NCBI GenBank assembly: GCA_947034885.2
Contig: OX344751.2
Location: forward strand, 682,001-746,000
Origin: Thuidium tamariscinum
Taxonomy: Eukaryota; Streptophyta; Bryopsida; Hypnales; Thuidiaceae
Direction of reading: 5' to 3'
Length of the DNA: 64,000 bases
The notes beneath the pieces are model-generated. The model worked only from the letters and a program-made list of their open reading frames with translations, was not told the origin of the DNA and did no database searches. This document shows, one piece after another, positions 48,386-61,324 of this stretch. Within the stretch, counting starts at the first letter, position 1, and every line of letters begins with the position of its first letter. The position numbers were made by a program, and so were the translations under genes.

Positions 48386-49600
48386 TGATTAAAAAGAATT
48401 GGATACACTATGAGTGGTAGATTTCCATCAACTGAAAATGCAAATCCAATTTATCAATTCTGAATACGCCAACCACTTTCACGTTACTGATTTTATTAAT
48501 AAAACTCTCTTTCTGAACTCCTAATTTGACATGAACCTACATGCACAATTGCTAGTTGAATCCGAAACAATTCACCTTGTAATCAACTTGATAGAAAAAT
48601 CTTCAAAAAATTCACTACAAACAACACAGGTCCACACCTTGCCTAACTACAATCCTTACAAAAGATGTGGGTAGTCTTGGCCCAAAACCCCCCTTCCTCA
48701 AATAAGCACAACCACTTATTAGGAGGAAGCCCCTTCCTTGTTGTTGATCTTTTTGAGGAGAAAAATGGAAGGCCGTTGATGCAACAGGTCATTGATGTCC
48801 ACAACCGTCAATCTCAGGGAATAAAGTATGGATACCGATATGATATGAATATACAATACCAAATACAATTACAAATATAGGATCAAATATGAATATGGGA
48901 ATAGATACGGTATTAATACAAATACCAAATACGGTTACAAACACGGTTACAAATACGGGAGTGAAATACAAATGTGGGAGCAAATATGAATACGAAAGTA
49001 GATATTTTCCCATACTGTTTGTCTTCTCAATTGCTTGTCAAAATTATAAAGAAGGGGTGGGGTATACTGAGTTTAAAATATAAAATATAAATTAATTAAT
49101 AATATCCAACGGGGTCTGAGGGAATTTTAAAATACTAATGCACATTGTCTTTTGGGTGAGTGGAACATGTCCCTCACTATCCACTATCCACTCAAAAGAC
49201 AGTGCATTCACAGTCTATGAATGATGTGAGTTACTAGTACCTACAAGTGTTCATACAACACCCTATCCAGTTACCTACAACTGCAGGAATAATACTATAG
49301 AAACAAAATTCATTTTCCCAGAGTTTTAGAGAAAATCCTCACTTCACTTCTCCATGATTGCAAGGCTCTGCAAAATAGCAGTGGAAAGAATGTGCTCAAA
49401 AAAGCTTTGGGATGCTCATGGCATCAACACGCTAGTTTCTTACAATTCCAGAAAGTACACAAAAATTCATGAACAGATTTGAAAAATTGCTTTCAATATC
49501 CCTCCACATTAATGCAAAGTCATCCAAATGCTACAAAATGACATTGCCAACATTGCTTGGCTAAGCATTGCAATTTTTACAATGAGGATTTGCTTTTCCA
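48386..49600. other. Intergenic DNA with a minisatellite and a small inverted repeat
   Basis: 48840-49010 is a degenerate minisatellite built from AATACAAATACC, ATACGGTTAC and GGAATAG-like pieces. 49139-49206 is an imperfect inverted repeat (TGTCTTTTGGGTGAGTGGA against its complement). The 71-codon frame at 48665 runs into the minisatellite and is not called a gene. Confidence 0.5.
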
Positions 49601-49603
49601 TTA

Positions 49604-49876
49604 AGGTAGGTACACCCAAAAGCGCCATGTTCCTAAAAGCGCCATCTACAGTGCACATACATTTCCAAAATTAGTCATGTTCAGAGGTTGTAGATGGCGC
49701 TTTCAGAAACAAACTTTGACCATTAATAACTTCTGAATACGGTAACTAAATCCTGTGTTCTTTGGTGCCTTGGAACATGCTTTCACTTGCCAACAAGATT
49801 GCATAAAAATCTAAACTAGCTAATAACACGAAATAGGCACAGTATGAATAAGTGGCGCTTTTGGGTGTACCTACCT
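49604..49876 (-). mobile_element. Tc1/mariner-like MITE, 273 bp, TSD TA (copy 2)
   Basis: Perfect inverted ends AGGTAGGTACACCCAAAAGC with TA at 49602-49603 and 49877-49878. Its reverse complement follows the copy at 20278-20549 along its whole length. It contains two further GGCGCTTTT/AAAAGCGCC sub-terminal blocks. Confidence 0.85.
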
Positions 49877-49879
49877 TAC

Positions 49880-51480
49880 CGAGTCTATAAAAATGCATGG
49901 TTGCATACCCAATTGGGCTTGGCACTATTGGACAACAATGGATATATCTACATTCCATCCTGCTGCAAGGCTCAAGAATATTATTTCATTGTGAAATTGA
50001 CTACTAATCAACCTTGCCCCAATCAACAAATTTTCTTATTTTTGCAACAAAATTGTTATGGGCTATATGGTGGTAAATAATAAGTTCATTCCATTGATAC
50101 AAGAATGGCCAAATAAAAAGAGTTCAATAGACAAGAAGAATTCAAATGACTGCTATCCCTATCCATTGAAAAAAGACCCCTTCCCTCACCAAATAAAATA
50201 AAACAAAATGTCTTATTTGCCAATCCACAGTTTAAAACCAGAATCCAAAAAACTTTGATACATAATATATGACATATGGAATATATATGGAATATATACA
50301 TACATAATGTATATGAAATCTAAATGTCTTCTATTGGACATAACTATTGTACAACATATGGAAACAAACATGAGAGACACAATAGGATCGTTAATCCTAT
50401 ATTGATTACGATCTAGCATGCTTAGAAAAAAATTAAGATACAAAAGATAATAAAATTATAAATATTAGGGGATATTGGGTTACTCACTTATTAGGTGAGT
50501 GGATGATATTTATTTTTTATCCTCTCAAAAGAGTTATAAATTTGTAATCTTATGACATATAGAGTATAACATTTTGGTATAAACCAAAGTTATAATATCA
50601 TTCTAAAATTAGAAAATAAAAAAACCTATTACAAAACCAAAATTCATATTGAAATTCACTATTGGATTTTATGAATATTTTAGAATTTCTAATTGAAGTA
50701 ACAACTACACTTTATAGGCTTCATTTCATTAGGTGGAATCAATTTCAAAAAATATTATTTTCATGGATAGAATTCCCATCAACAATAAAAATCAAGACAT
50801 GTTCAAAACACACTCTAGAAAGGGCTTGTAAATTAAGTGTTGAATTCCTTAGAAAAGTCAATAATGCTTCAATGAAAGAATGTGCAAAACTATTTTCTTA
50901 AAATAAATTCAAACAACTTCCCCCAAAACTAGATGAAAAAATACTAATTTTTCATCTTATAGCCTTCTGGAAATTCTCCCAAGGTCCCCAATTTCTATTA
51001 TTGTCCCTGTAGAAATAAGGTTTATCCACCTTTCCACCATGAATTAGAGAAATAATTAAAGAAGTCAAAGAAAATTTAAACAAAATTCAAATGTTAATAT
51101 GATTTCTAAAATAATTCACTTGTAGAGTTGTAGTCCTTTGTCTATAGAATAAAAAGGAACACCTACAAAATGCCCAAATATCCCAAACTATAATTTTTTA
51201 TTCTTTATTTTTATCCAATCTAATTCAATTTTTTAATCAATATTAAAAAATATTACTTTTTTTTACTTTATTCTACTTTTATTTTGGGCTTTAATCTCCA
51301 TTTATTTTTTTCTAAAACCTTTTACTTTGATTTTATTTTTTATATAAAAAAGGACATTTGTCCAACTTCTATGCATCTTGGAACACATGTTTCTTTAATA
51401 TATTTCAAGTATATTGTCTTCAAATCATTGGACCATCATTCTCTAGTTTATAAGTTCAACAATCAATTTAGTGCAACTTC
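49880..51480. other. AT-rich intergenic region
   Basis: No supported gene. The 78-codon frame at 49844 overlaps the MITE and reads through its end. Sequences around 51240-51350 are T-rich and could be the upstream region of the small secreted-protein gene that follows. Confidence 0.35.
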
Positions 51481-51491
51481 CTCTTCAATAA

Positions 51492-51842
51492 ATGGCATTG
51501 TTTGGTCAAACAATGGTAAGAAAAGTCATCTTGACTTTGGCCCTCGTGATACTAATAACCACATCAATCTTTGTATGTTTCCATGGTGTGGCAAATGAAA
51601 AGGACTTCAATTTTCCAAGAAAGCTTCTTCAATTTCAACCAAGAGGAAGAAGCCTTCAAGGTCCATTTGGCCAAGGATTTGACCCTCATGGACCTCATGG
51701 CCCTTTTGACCCTAACGGTGGAGGATCCTCATCTTCAACAACTAAGCCAAAAAATACAAGGAATCCAAAAACTGGAACGCATTCACATACACCATGCAAA
51801 CATCATTGCGTAAAGGGACTTCCTGGGCCGCCATCACAATGA
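51492..51842 (+). CDS. Candidate small secreted peptide precursor, 116 residues
   Basis: Single frame ATG to TGA, GC-richer than its surroundings. Residues 9-33 (RKVILTLALVILITTSIFV and onward) form a basic-then-hydrophobic signal peptide. Then come RKLLQFQPRGRSLQGPFGQG, a Pro/Gly/His/Asp stretch (DPHGPHGPFDPNGGG), a Ser/Thr/Lys-rich linker and a tail with two Cys (CKHHC) ending VKGLPGPPSQ. This layout fits plant secreted-peptide precursors. The KGLPGPPS tail is faintly like the IDA/IDL core (KG-x-x-IPPS), but the match is short and lacks the central Ile, so no family is assigned. A second Met at residue 8 could be the start. Transcription is not shown. Confidence 0.5.
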   Translation: MALFGQTMVRKVILTLALVILITTSIFVCFHGVANEKDFNFPRKLLQFQPRGRSLQGPFGQGFDPHGPHGPFDPNGGGSSSSTTKPKNTRNPKTGTHSHTPCKHHCVKGLPGPPSQ

Positions 51843-51849
51843 ATTACTT

Positions 51850-53997
51850 CCATTTCAAGTTTGAGTTCTCAAAAGCAATAGTAACATAGTAAGTGAGTAG
51901 AACTCTAGTCTATGCTAAATGACCAACCTAGTGAAATGTCTAGAATATTATATTATACAAAAGTAGAATAGATGGGATGACGGTTATAGAAACCAACTCA
52001 AAAATCTATAAATTTGTGGTAGGTTTTGAATCCAATAATTCCATAGCATTCTTTATATAAATTGCAAAGACGAACTTGGTGTAGAAGTCATTAATTATAC
52101 TTTTAAGAAACAATTTGAAATAATTCTTTTTGGATACTATATTTTTGAATCTCTCTGCAAAGTCTTTTTTATGTGATTTACAAAATGAAGGGCATTTCAT
52201 CTTTTGAATGGAAATTTCTTTATAAATTCTTCTAATTTCTTCTAATTTAAACATTGCATCCAAGCCCCTTCAAGATTATTGAATTTTGTAAAATATAGAC
52301 ATCATTAAATACTTCATGACTTTGTGACAAATCAATTGTGTGATTTGTTGAGTCCAAATTCAAATTTCAATTCATTTTGGTGTTTTCACTATTGTTTACT
52401 ACCTTAGAATCAAGGAATTTGGGAAATTTTTTCATCATATGATGATTAAGCCAATTACTTTTTGTGAATTTTTTTCATGATATTCTTGAAATGTTATTTG
52501 AATGACAATATTTTTAGATTTACATATAGTGATGTAAATAATATTATTCTCTTTATAGTTTAAGTAGTGGGATTGAAGATGATTAATACCATTATTGTAA
52601 TAAGTTGGAGTTCGTCAATGTTCAAGAAGTTCTTTCTATTTCTAAAGATATTGGGTGGAGACATGGCTAGAGGATGTGCATAAGCCCCAAGCCCCTCATT
52701 TTCCTCTATGCATTCTTCTATGCATTCCAACACATACTTTCATGCCTTCCTACGGAAAATATTCAAACCATACTTTTAATAAATGGAAAATTCCATTTAA
52801 ATGGCAATATTCCATTAATTTGACACTTTTGACAGTTCAAATCATGTGGTCTGAAATCTACACCTGTCATAGATTTTTTAAATCTATATGTGTTGTAGAT
52901 GTCTAAAATCTATACCTGTCTAAGATGTTTCAGACAACACCGTTTGAAATCTAAATTTGTCATAGATTTTAGAAATCTATAGATGCCGTAAATGTCTAAA
53001 AATCTATACCTATCTTAGATACCAATTTTTAGTTCAGACTGCATGGTCTGGAAAATGGCATTTGGAATACCGCCATTTTTACAAAATTGGCCATATAATT
53101 ACCTTGAAATAACAAAAACAATCTATATTGAGCCACTATCAAGACTCTCCATTTGGCTATGGCCAACTATTGCTTAGCCATGTGTACTATAGGGCACTAA
53201 AATTGGTTAGGCCTAGCCAATCTCTGGATTTGAGCCACTTTTTAAGTAGATGTGGGGATGCTCTTAGGCTCACAATATCACTGAGACAACTCTATCTAGA
53301 AACCATACATTCATTCAGGGACTAAACAATGGAGGTTATTACATTGTCTTTTTCAAAATATTACACAACCTTGTTCCTTGAGTCAAGAGCTCCCAATTCA
53401 TTGAACTCTAAACCCTAGTTTGATTGAATGCTTTGCAAAAGATACTCAAGCATCTAAAAGTATGGCTACAATTGCTCTCCAAGTCATTCAAACATCGTAA
53501 TCAATTGTGCCAAGCCTCTTGGAGTGCCCCAAGGTAGGCATGCTAAAGCCAAAATAATGGTTGGTCATGGTCAAATTTGAAGAGAAAACAACCAAATGAA
53601 GTGTCTTGGTCATTGCTATGTATAAAGGTTGACTAGCCTTTTTACCCTTATTTCAACTTTCAAGGTATTCACCCTTTGTTGACCTAGCAATTTCAATTTA
53701 AAAAAAATAAAATGTTGATAAGCCTTTTCATCTACAATAATTAAAGTGTCATCTTCTCTCAAGGAAGAGGATGAAAAAATATTTTAATAATTTTTAAGTG
53801 AGAAGTAGACTTCCCTACATCTTCTTGAGGTGGTAAGACGTGTCCCATGTGGGTAAGGACACCTCCTACCACATCAGAAAGATATGGTGAACTCCACTTT
53901 TGACTTTGAAGTTCACATCTTATTGTATCCACATGGGTTGAGCTTCCTCCAACCACCCCCTAGATGTGGATAAAGTAAGACTTGAGTTTCTTAGTAG
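51850..53997. other. AT-rich intergenic region with a short tandem duplication
   Basis: 52853-53031 holds two copies (period about 93 bp) of a unit with GAAATCTA, TGTCATAGATTTT, AAATCTATA and ATCTATACCT. It is bracketed by an approximate repeat, GTTCAAATCATGTGGTCTG and GTTCAGACTGCATGGTCTG. No supported gene. Confidence 0.5.
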
Positions 53998-54154
53998 AAA
54001 AAGCTCACTACATCCACATTGGGTGGAAGGAGGCATCACAACCCATGTGAGATATGTAAATTTCAACTAGTAGGAACTCTTAGTAGTTCAAATTCATATA
54101 TCCCACATTAGTCGCAATACCTCCTTCTACCTATGTAGATATAGTGAGCTTTTT
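53998..54154. repeat. Long imperfect foldback (about 157 bp)
   Basis: Left arm starts AAAAAGCTCACTACATCCAC; the right arm's complement starts AAAAAGCTCACTATATCTAC. Pairing continues for about 75 bases per arm with scattered mismatches, including GGAAGGAGG and CATGTGAGATAT blocks, with the turn near 54078. Related sequence lies at 53800-53990 and at 5585-5690. No target duplication was recognised. Confidence 0.65.
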
Positions 54155-54159
54155 CCAAT

Positions 54160-56980
54160 TACAATCTAAATGCAATCTGAGAATGCTTCTCAAACAATGA
54201 AAGGTAGTTCACAAAAAATTGAAAACCAAATTGTTTTTGGTTTAATTCTAAAGCAAAAGAAATACTTCTTTTGTTGCGGGGTGTATGGTGTAAGGGCTAA
54301 AAGCATTGCTTTTGTGAAGGGTATGACAATAGGAGTCTTATTTTTTAATTATTTTTTATTAGAAAAATCTATCCATAGATTTGTACTTTTCATCCAACAT
54401 AATGGTCTTTTGCAAAACCCTACATACATTGTGCCTTTTTCATCCAATGTCATAGCCTTTTTCATCTACTATATGTGTCTCATTGTGTTTTTCTCATTGA
54501 ATTTTCATATGGTGATTTTCTCAATGTATTTTTGTATCAAATTGGCTCTAAAATGCCAACAAAAATATCCTACTACCACCTAAAAAATCATGGTAAATTT
54601 TTGCCAAAATCTTAGTTGCATTGGGTCCAAGTGAATTTAATACTAGGAATTTTGAGAAGTCCTAAAAATAATTTCTAAGAAATATTAAACTCACCCAAAA
54701 TTGGATGAACTTTTATATTCATAAGAAATATAATGGATGAATATGCAAAATGGCCAATGAAAACACAATACTATCCATTTTCTTCTAGCTTGTCAATCTT
54801 TTAGGATGCCACTTTTATTATTTAACCCCTAATTGCCCACAATCCACTTTAGATTTAGAGAATTGCAATGATGCATAATAAAATCCAACTAAGAGGGATA
54901 TTTTTGAATTTAATGTATGAATAGTAGGTGTACATTATAAATTTTAGATCCTATCCATACAATTAGATCTATGATCACAATCACCATTATTTTGTATAAA
55001 ATTTGAAACTTAAAATTCAAAATTCTTTTGTGATTTGATTACAAATAAGACAATGACAATTTATAAATGAAATTTGTTGTAATGGGTTGAAATGTAATAC
55101 TTTAAGTGTGGTAATTTTTGGAGATTTTTTGGTTGCTTAATTTTATGACTTGACTTGTTCAAAAGCACTTTTGAACTATTTGGAGTACGATCTTTGATTT
55201 TTTGGGGGTGAATCATTACAATATGAAATGTATAATAAAAATTTCACAAATCATCCCCTTTCTCATTAGTTCATATGCTCATGAAGCTAGATTTCTAGGA
55301 ATTCTATAGTAAAGAATTCTTGAACCTAAATGGATGAGAAAACATAGATGAAGTTTGCACATGGTTCAAAAAATTGACTCTTGGACAGTTAAGGGTAAAA
55401 AAACATGAGAAATCCACATCCATGGCATTGGCTATAAGAGAGGGCTCAAAAAAAATTCAACCATTAAGAATGGACCTTGTAAAGGGTCCTGAAACAGTGC
55501 ATAGTATTCTTTAAATGGATAATTGTGTGAAAGTTAGTAAATGGTAGTTACAACCGCACTGTGGTTTCACAATATCCAAGAAGTAAAATACAAATCTCTA
55601 TTAGTTTCTTCTTAACTACAATTGAACATCAATTAAGCCTAAACAAATTATTTTACCAGCAATGTATAGGTGTTTGGACTTAAGTTCTAGGCAATTGTTT
55701 TTTTTCCACCTTATCCTACAATTTAAAGGAATGCTTGTGGACTAATATAATAGGTATGTAGGGAATCCAAAGGACCGCATTTAAATTCAATGGTATATAA
55801 TTATTAGTTGTCATAGGAATGAATATTACTACGGTAGCTATTGTTAGTTTGAATCTACAAGGACAGGTTGGTCTCTTATGAAAATCATCCTATTTGAAAC
55901 AACACTAGTCATCAACTTTAAAATAATTAAAATTCTTGACTTTGATTATGGAAAAAATGCGCTTTTTCACTCCCAAAAATCCACAATGATTTCAATTTCG
56001 GGAATAAAATTCCAAAAAATTTCCTATTCTTATATTTCCTATCTTCCTTCATTAGAAATATTTTCACCACTTGATACTGCTACAGAAAATTTGCTTAAAT
56101 GTTTGACTATTAGTGTCTCAACTTCATATTGCAAAAAGAAATTTGGATTTGAGGCTTTAGGATCAAAAGTCCAAATTTACATTAGCCGAGTTCAATTAAT
56201 TGATTATATACACTAAGCATTACTTGAGCATATCCAATTAAAGAGGACCTTTGAGTCAGCCTATAATCAACCCCTAAAGGACCAACATGCCTTTTTTGGA
56301 TAACCAAAGAGACCAATTCAAGTTAGCAGATATTTAAGAGAAAGAGAGAAGTTGGAGGAGGGCAAACAAGAATGTATTGATAATTGTTTCAAAACTAGTA
56401 GCATATGCATGCATGCTCTTACCGGTGCACAATACTGCCTAGATGTCCTTGTCGTAACACAACAATCTGCAAAAGTATTAACCCCTAAAGGACCGCAACT
56501 ATGTTTCCACCAAAGTTGCTCCAAAATTGTCATTTTTAGGATAGCTACCAAATTTTAAGAAAAAAACATTTTTTGACACATATAACCATAGGATCTTTTA
56601 GTGCACTAGTTTGAAAAGATGTAGAAAAAATTTCAAAAATTTCCACCATGTAGATTGCATGATATTAGTATTTGAAGTTACAAAAATCATTTTTTTTCCA
56701 CTGCGAAAATCTGGGGAGCTGCACTTCAAAAGGCCACATTTGTATGAATTTTTTTTCAAAATGGTTGAAATTCTTATGAAAGGGAGAAGCTTCAAATTCA
56801 AAGGGAGAAGCTTAAGGATGGGACTCTCAATTATTTTGTGGCCAAGTCTTTCCTTTGTCTGCAATAGGAGCTCAATCCGTTGTTGTTTCAATAGCAATGA
56901 AAAACGAGAATTCACCGAAACCCTCAAAATGCTTATGATACGGTGGTTTCGCTTTCTTGCGATACAGTGGAAGTGAAGGT
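54160..56980. other. AT-rich DNA with fragments of the piggyBac-like and other dispersed repeats
   Basis: Isolated element ends occur at 54823 (TTAA then CCCCTAATTG), 56269 (TCAA then CCCCTAAAGGACC) and 56478 (TTAA then CCCCTAAAGGACC). 56482-56760 resembles 27603-27890. 55690-56140 relates to 31606-32240, mostly inverted. Partner ends were not found, so complete elements are not drawn. The 137-codon frame at 54170 is hydrophobic and AT-driven, and no gene is called. Confidence 0.45.
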
Positions 56981-56981
56981 T

Positions 56982-57335
56982 TTAGAAGGAGTGAACCGAC
57001 ATTATCAACTTCACAAATTGTAATCCAGTAACAACCACCTTGAAATCTTTTGAAGAAAAAAAAGTTGCATTACTTAAAAGATGAGCGCGCGTTGAGGTAG
57101 CCAAACAGAGCCTCGGAGTGCGTATAAGAAAAGCCGCCGACGAAGAGCGTAACAAAGTACAATAACGCCAGGTTGATAACCGGGAGGGGCCGGGTGGGGT
57201 TTGCTGCTGAGCATGGAGGGCCTCCAATTCGAGCAGGGAGGGTGGATGGGCAGCAAGTAGGGCCCCCTCGTCTCCAGCCAACCTCGAGTTTGAGGGAGGA
57301 CTCCCTCCATCTAGGCCCTCCACACCATGGATGGA
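56982..57335 (-). pseudogene. GC-rich open frame interrupted by LTR copy 2 (part 1)
   Basis: GC-rich island between AT-rich repeat DNA and the LTR. A minus-strand frame here (rich in Pro, Leu, Ser and Gly) meets the LTR border in the same phase as the minus frame at 61108-61244 on the other side. Removing the LTR and one target duplication would leave one open frame of about 160 codons. I recognise no family, and it may not have been a gene. Confidence 0.25.
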
Positions 57336-60300
57336 TGTGAGCGCTCCTAACTCCACCCTACAGCTAAGAGTTTATCACACGAGTCCTATGTCTAATTGAG
57401 TTTTCTTTCTAATTAGGTATTAAAAGAAAGCCTTCCAAGCAATGAACTCTTTTAGTCACATTTTGAGTGTTTCTAATCTAATATTATGGTCAAAGTTCAA
57501 CTAGTCTACTCTATCCTATTCTACTTTATTGGTTGAAATTGTATCTAATTCTAGTTCCAAGCATTCGGTAAAAAGAAATTTAACAGTAAAACAACAAGAA
57601 TGAAAATCAAATGGGAGCAGTTTACCTCCTCTGCGTAAATCTCCATCATCCCGTCATCGAACATCATCATGTGTAAATACTCCCCCACAACCTTGCCATC
57701 GAAATCATCCCGGCTCTCCATCTAATCCATAGTAATTCTCACGTTGTTGGTCAATTAAATCTATCATGGTTAAAAGGAAACTAAAGGTTATGGAGCGCTA
57801 ATTTAATTGAGTAATTCTTGTAATTCCTAAATCCCAGGTAATTAGAAAATACCGCAATTCAAATTAGTCTACCTATTTTGTTAATGTTCTATTCTAAATA
57901 AATCAAAGGAAATTTAATGGTTAGCTATTATTTTGGTTTGAATTTGATATCCTAATTGATTCAAATTTAATTTAATTTATTTGAATGGGAAATTATCGTC
58001 AAATATTTTCAAATCTAATTAATTTTCAAAATTGTTTAAATCCTAAAAGAAATTAGTTGTCAATTTGTCCCTTCCTTTTTGTCTTATTAGAGTATTTTAA
58101 ATCAAAACTATTGTCAAATCTTTTCAAATCTAATTAATTTTGAATTTTCGTTAATTTGTAAAGAAATTGATTGTCAATTTGTTTGTTTCCCTTTTAGCTT
58201 ATTAGGCCTAATAAAACAAAACCAACAAAATCCAAACCTTCTAAGAATCTAATTAATGACTAACTACCAAAGAATGTAGAACATTCCTAAAGAACGAGAA
58301 TAATTTCAATAGTAATATTCTAGAGAAATTAGTATTCTATTCCCAAAGGTCAAAGATCGAGAATAAAGAATCTAATCTCTATAGTGTTATTCCCTTAAAT
58401 TACTTTTTTAATGTTAACATTCTCACGTGGGCCTATTTGGCCACCTTAATTCTCCTAATTCGGTGTCTCTTCCCTCATTCTTGCTTGGTTATGTTTTGCA
58501 ATGTTTTTTGAAGGAGAGAGTAGCTATGGAGTTTGAAGTGGACGAATTTTAGTGAAGACATATTGGTGTTGCACTTGTTAGATTATTGGCATAAAATTGA
58601 ATTTAAAGGTTGGAGTTTCCTTTGATAATCTCTTTTAATTTTGCCCAAATCTATCCTTTGCAAAACCAATGAATAAATGAGTGTGAGACTCTTACTTGTC
58701 TTCAAGTTTGGACTCCCTGGACTCCCTGGACTCCGAACAGCTCCCGACGGACACTCCAGCGGCGACTCCCGACGGACAAGACCCCTGAACCACCCCAACA
58801 AACCACTCCCGGCGGACACCTCCAAACCAGACCTCGGCACCCCCAGCAAGCAGCTCTCCGACGGACAGACCCCTGGCTGGCTGGTCAGTCGAAAGATTGG
58901 CTAGCTGGCTAGGTTTTTGGTTTTTTGACCAAAAATTGGAATCTAAAATTCGTTGTTTTGGTCTAATTTTTATCTAAACACACAAAACGGAATTTTGCAT
59001 GGAATGATGGAAAATATAAGTGGTTGGATTAGATGCTTTGGTTTGATTTCCAAATGTCACCCGACTGTTCAAGTGAGGTTCCCCTTTTAAGAGGTTCAAA
59101 GCTTCGCCGTTTGATTTGGTTGGTTCCGCAGCACAGAACTCTCCAATGGTATTTTGGGAATTTTATTCGCAAAAAGAGGTACACATGATAGTGTTTAACC
59201 GGACTTTCACTTTAAATCCTCAAAATTTCTTAGTATTTCAAAATTTTACTACCAAAGGAGGTACACATGACAATGTTTAAACCGAACTTTGGTGCTTAAT
59301 GTTTGAAATGTCACGAATGTTGTTCAAGCGATGTGTTGAGACTAGATCTCTAATGCCAATAGCAGAAAATGAAAACTAATTGAAGGGGCCCTAAGCCTTC
59401 AAAATTAAAAAAAAAACATAAACAAAACTTGGCCAAAGTCTTTTGGTCCAAGTGGTGCTCCGAATATGTCGGTAGCACGTGGAAAAAACAAAGTGTCGGT
59501 GCGAGAAATAAGGGTACTAGCAACCTCGAGGAGGGCCCTTATATACCCATAGCCGGGCCCCTCTCGATAATTGCAAGTGAAAACAATTTGTTACTTCCTA
59601 CCCTAAACTATCCTAATGTAATTCCAAAATAATAGTTGTTTAATGGTGAAAATTTCTAAAAACATCCCCATTTGGCTAACGAAATCTTGGCCAAATCAAG
59701 TCCAAGATCTTAACCCAAAATATTTTGGAATTAACCCTAATTTACGTAGATATTTTGCAAATTAACCAAAAGTCATTTGAAAATTGTCTTTCTTTAGCTC
59801 AAAGATGGCTTTTTACGCAAGAGAGAGAGCTTGACCAAATCCAATCTTTGATTTTCCAAGAGATATTTCCAAAATCACTTCTAATTAACCGCAATTAACG
59901 ATTAAAAAGTCAAACTAAAAGCTGACCCTCTCTATCTTTTAGGGAACAACTTGAAACAGGAACTCGTCTGTGCCATTGTCTTCAAAAGACCCCAATTAGC
60001 CTAAGGGATCCCTTACCTCTCACTCCTAGGTTGTTTGCGCGCCCAAATTGGAATTACGGTAACTCCAATTAAAAGTCAAAAATCTAACTTCTAGGATTTC
60101 CGCATTTTGATGAATCTGTCAAGCTAGGGTTGTTAGAAATGTCTGTGAGAGTAAGGAATGACTCATTATTTGCGACAATCGGACATCATTCGCTCCTGTT
60201 ACGCCAGTCAACCCATCGCCAACTTATAAATTCCAGTGAAATTTGATGTCGATGCCGGTTCTGGTAGTTGGGAATGTTAGAATGTCTTCAAACTTGACTG

Positions 60301-61107
60301 GGCGCTTATTGAGCACACAAAAACCTATCTTAATTTTTAGTGAGATTTCACTGCATCATACGTAATTTCTATGAATTTACCAACATTTCTATGTGCGGTT
60401 GACTTTCCATGGAGTCAACATGGAATTTCGGAAAAATCCGAAATAAATTGGGTAGCATCTAGGGCACTCCTAGATTCTTAGTGTAAGTTCCACGCGACCT
60501 TGCACTATTCTAATTTTAGTAATTTGGAATTACTTTGCCCAATTGGACAATTTAATTTCTGATGTCCGGGAATCTTGGACAATTATTTGATTCTTGTTCG
60601 CTCCTGGCATGCTCCTACCCTTGGAACACCTCTCTGTAGTCTTCAATCCCCAATCCTCCATCTTTTATCTCGTGAAGCTCGAATTCTCCAAGTCATTTGC
60701 AGTGGTTTTACTTTTAAATCCAATTTGTTCCAAAATTGAATTTGAGTCTTGGTAAATCTTCTAGACTCATAGTAGACTCTTTTGGCTTAATCAATATGTC
60801 ATGAGCATCCTTAAAAGGTTGATTTTGCACAGACAGTCATTAGAACTGACTAACTCTCGATTCTTTATTTCTCTCGGAATTACTAAATCTTCATACAACC
60901 TTACTTTGGAGACTTAGAATGATTCAAATTTCTAGGATTAGGAATTTTCCACCTTCTAAGTTGGTTTTCTACCATTTTGGCATAGACTGACACCAAAACT
61001 CCTTCAACACTCTTTTTATATCTTTTTCTTGAATAATTTAGCTAATTTTTGCTATTTAATCGCGAAAAATGGACCCAGAGTCCTGAGTGCCATCTCGAGG
61101 GCTCACA
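57336..61107 (-). mobile_element. Solo-LTR-like sequence, 3.8 kb, copy 2, perfect TSD ATGGA
   Basis: Plus-strand ends are TGTGAGCGCT and GAGGGCTCACA; the element runs on the minus strand. The 5-bp duplication ATGGA at 57331-57335 and 61108-61112 is exact. TATA box (TATATAA in element orientation) at 59539-59545. It aligns end to end with 36663-40568; some stretches of 50 bases or more are identical (for example about 58200-58260 against 39590-39640), while the last 500 bases of the element are much more diverged. The GC-rich minisatellite is shorter here (about 58708-58900). No internal retrotransposon genes. Confidence 0.75.
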
Positions 61108-61324
61108 ATGGACCAGATGGAATGGTGGACTCGTTGGCTGGCGGGCCTGGCAGGTCGGGCTTCACTTACCAACTCAACGCCACTCCCGATGGTCACTCCC
61201 GATGCTCCTCCATGAGTAGGTGGTCTTCTAAAAAAAAGCTTCATTTAACCTCGGTTCATGGAACCGATGGGGGGGCTGCCGAATCCCACAAAGCGTACTA
61301 TGAGGGGAGTGGTAGTGCCTCCCC
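61108..61324 (-). pseudogene. GC-rich open frame interrupted by LTR copy 2 (part 2)
   Basis: Continuation of the GC-rich island beyond the LTR. The minus frame from 61244 stays open to the LTR border and is in phase with 57332 downwards. It contains CACTCCCGATG repeats. No family recognised. Confidence 0.25.

Noticed and set aside
54170..54583. 137-codon hydrophobic frame
   Set aside because: Composition is explained by T-rich DNA; there is no family motif, and foldback and piggyBac-like remnants are nearby.
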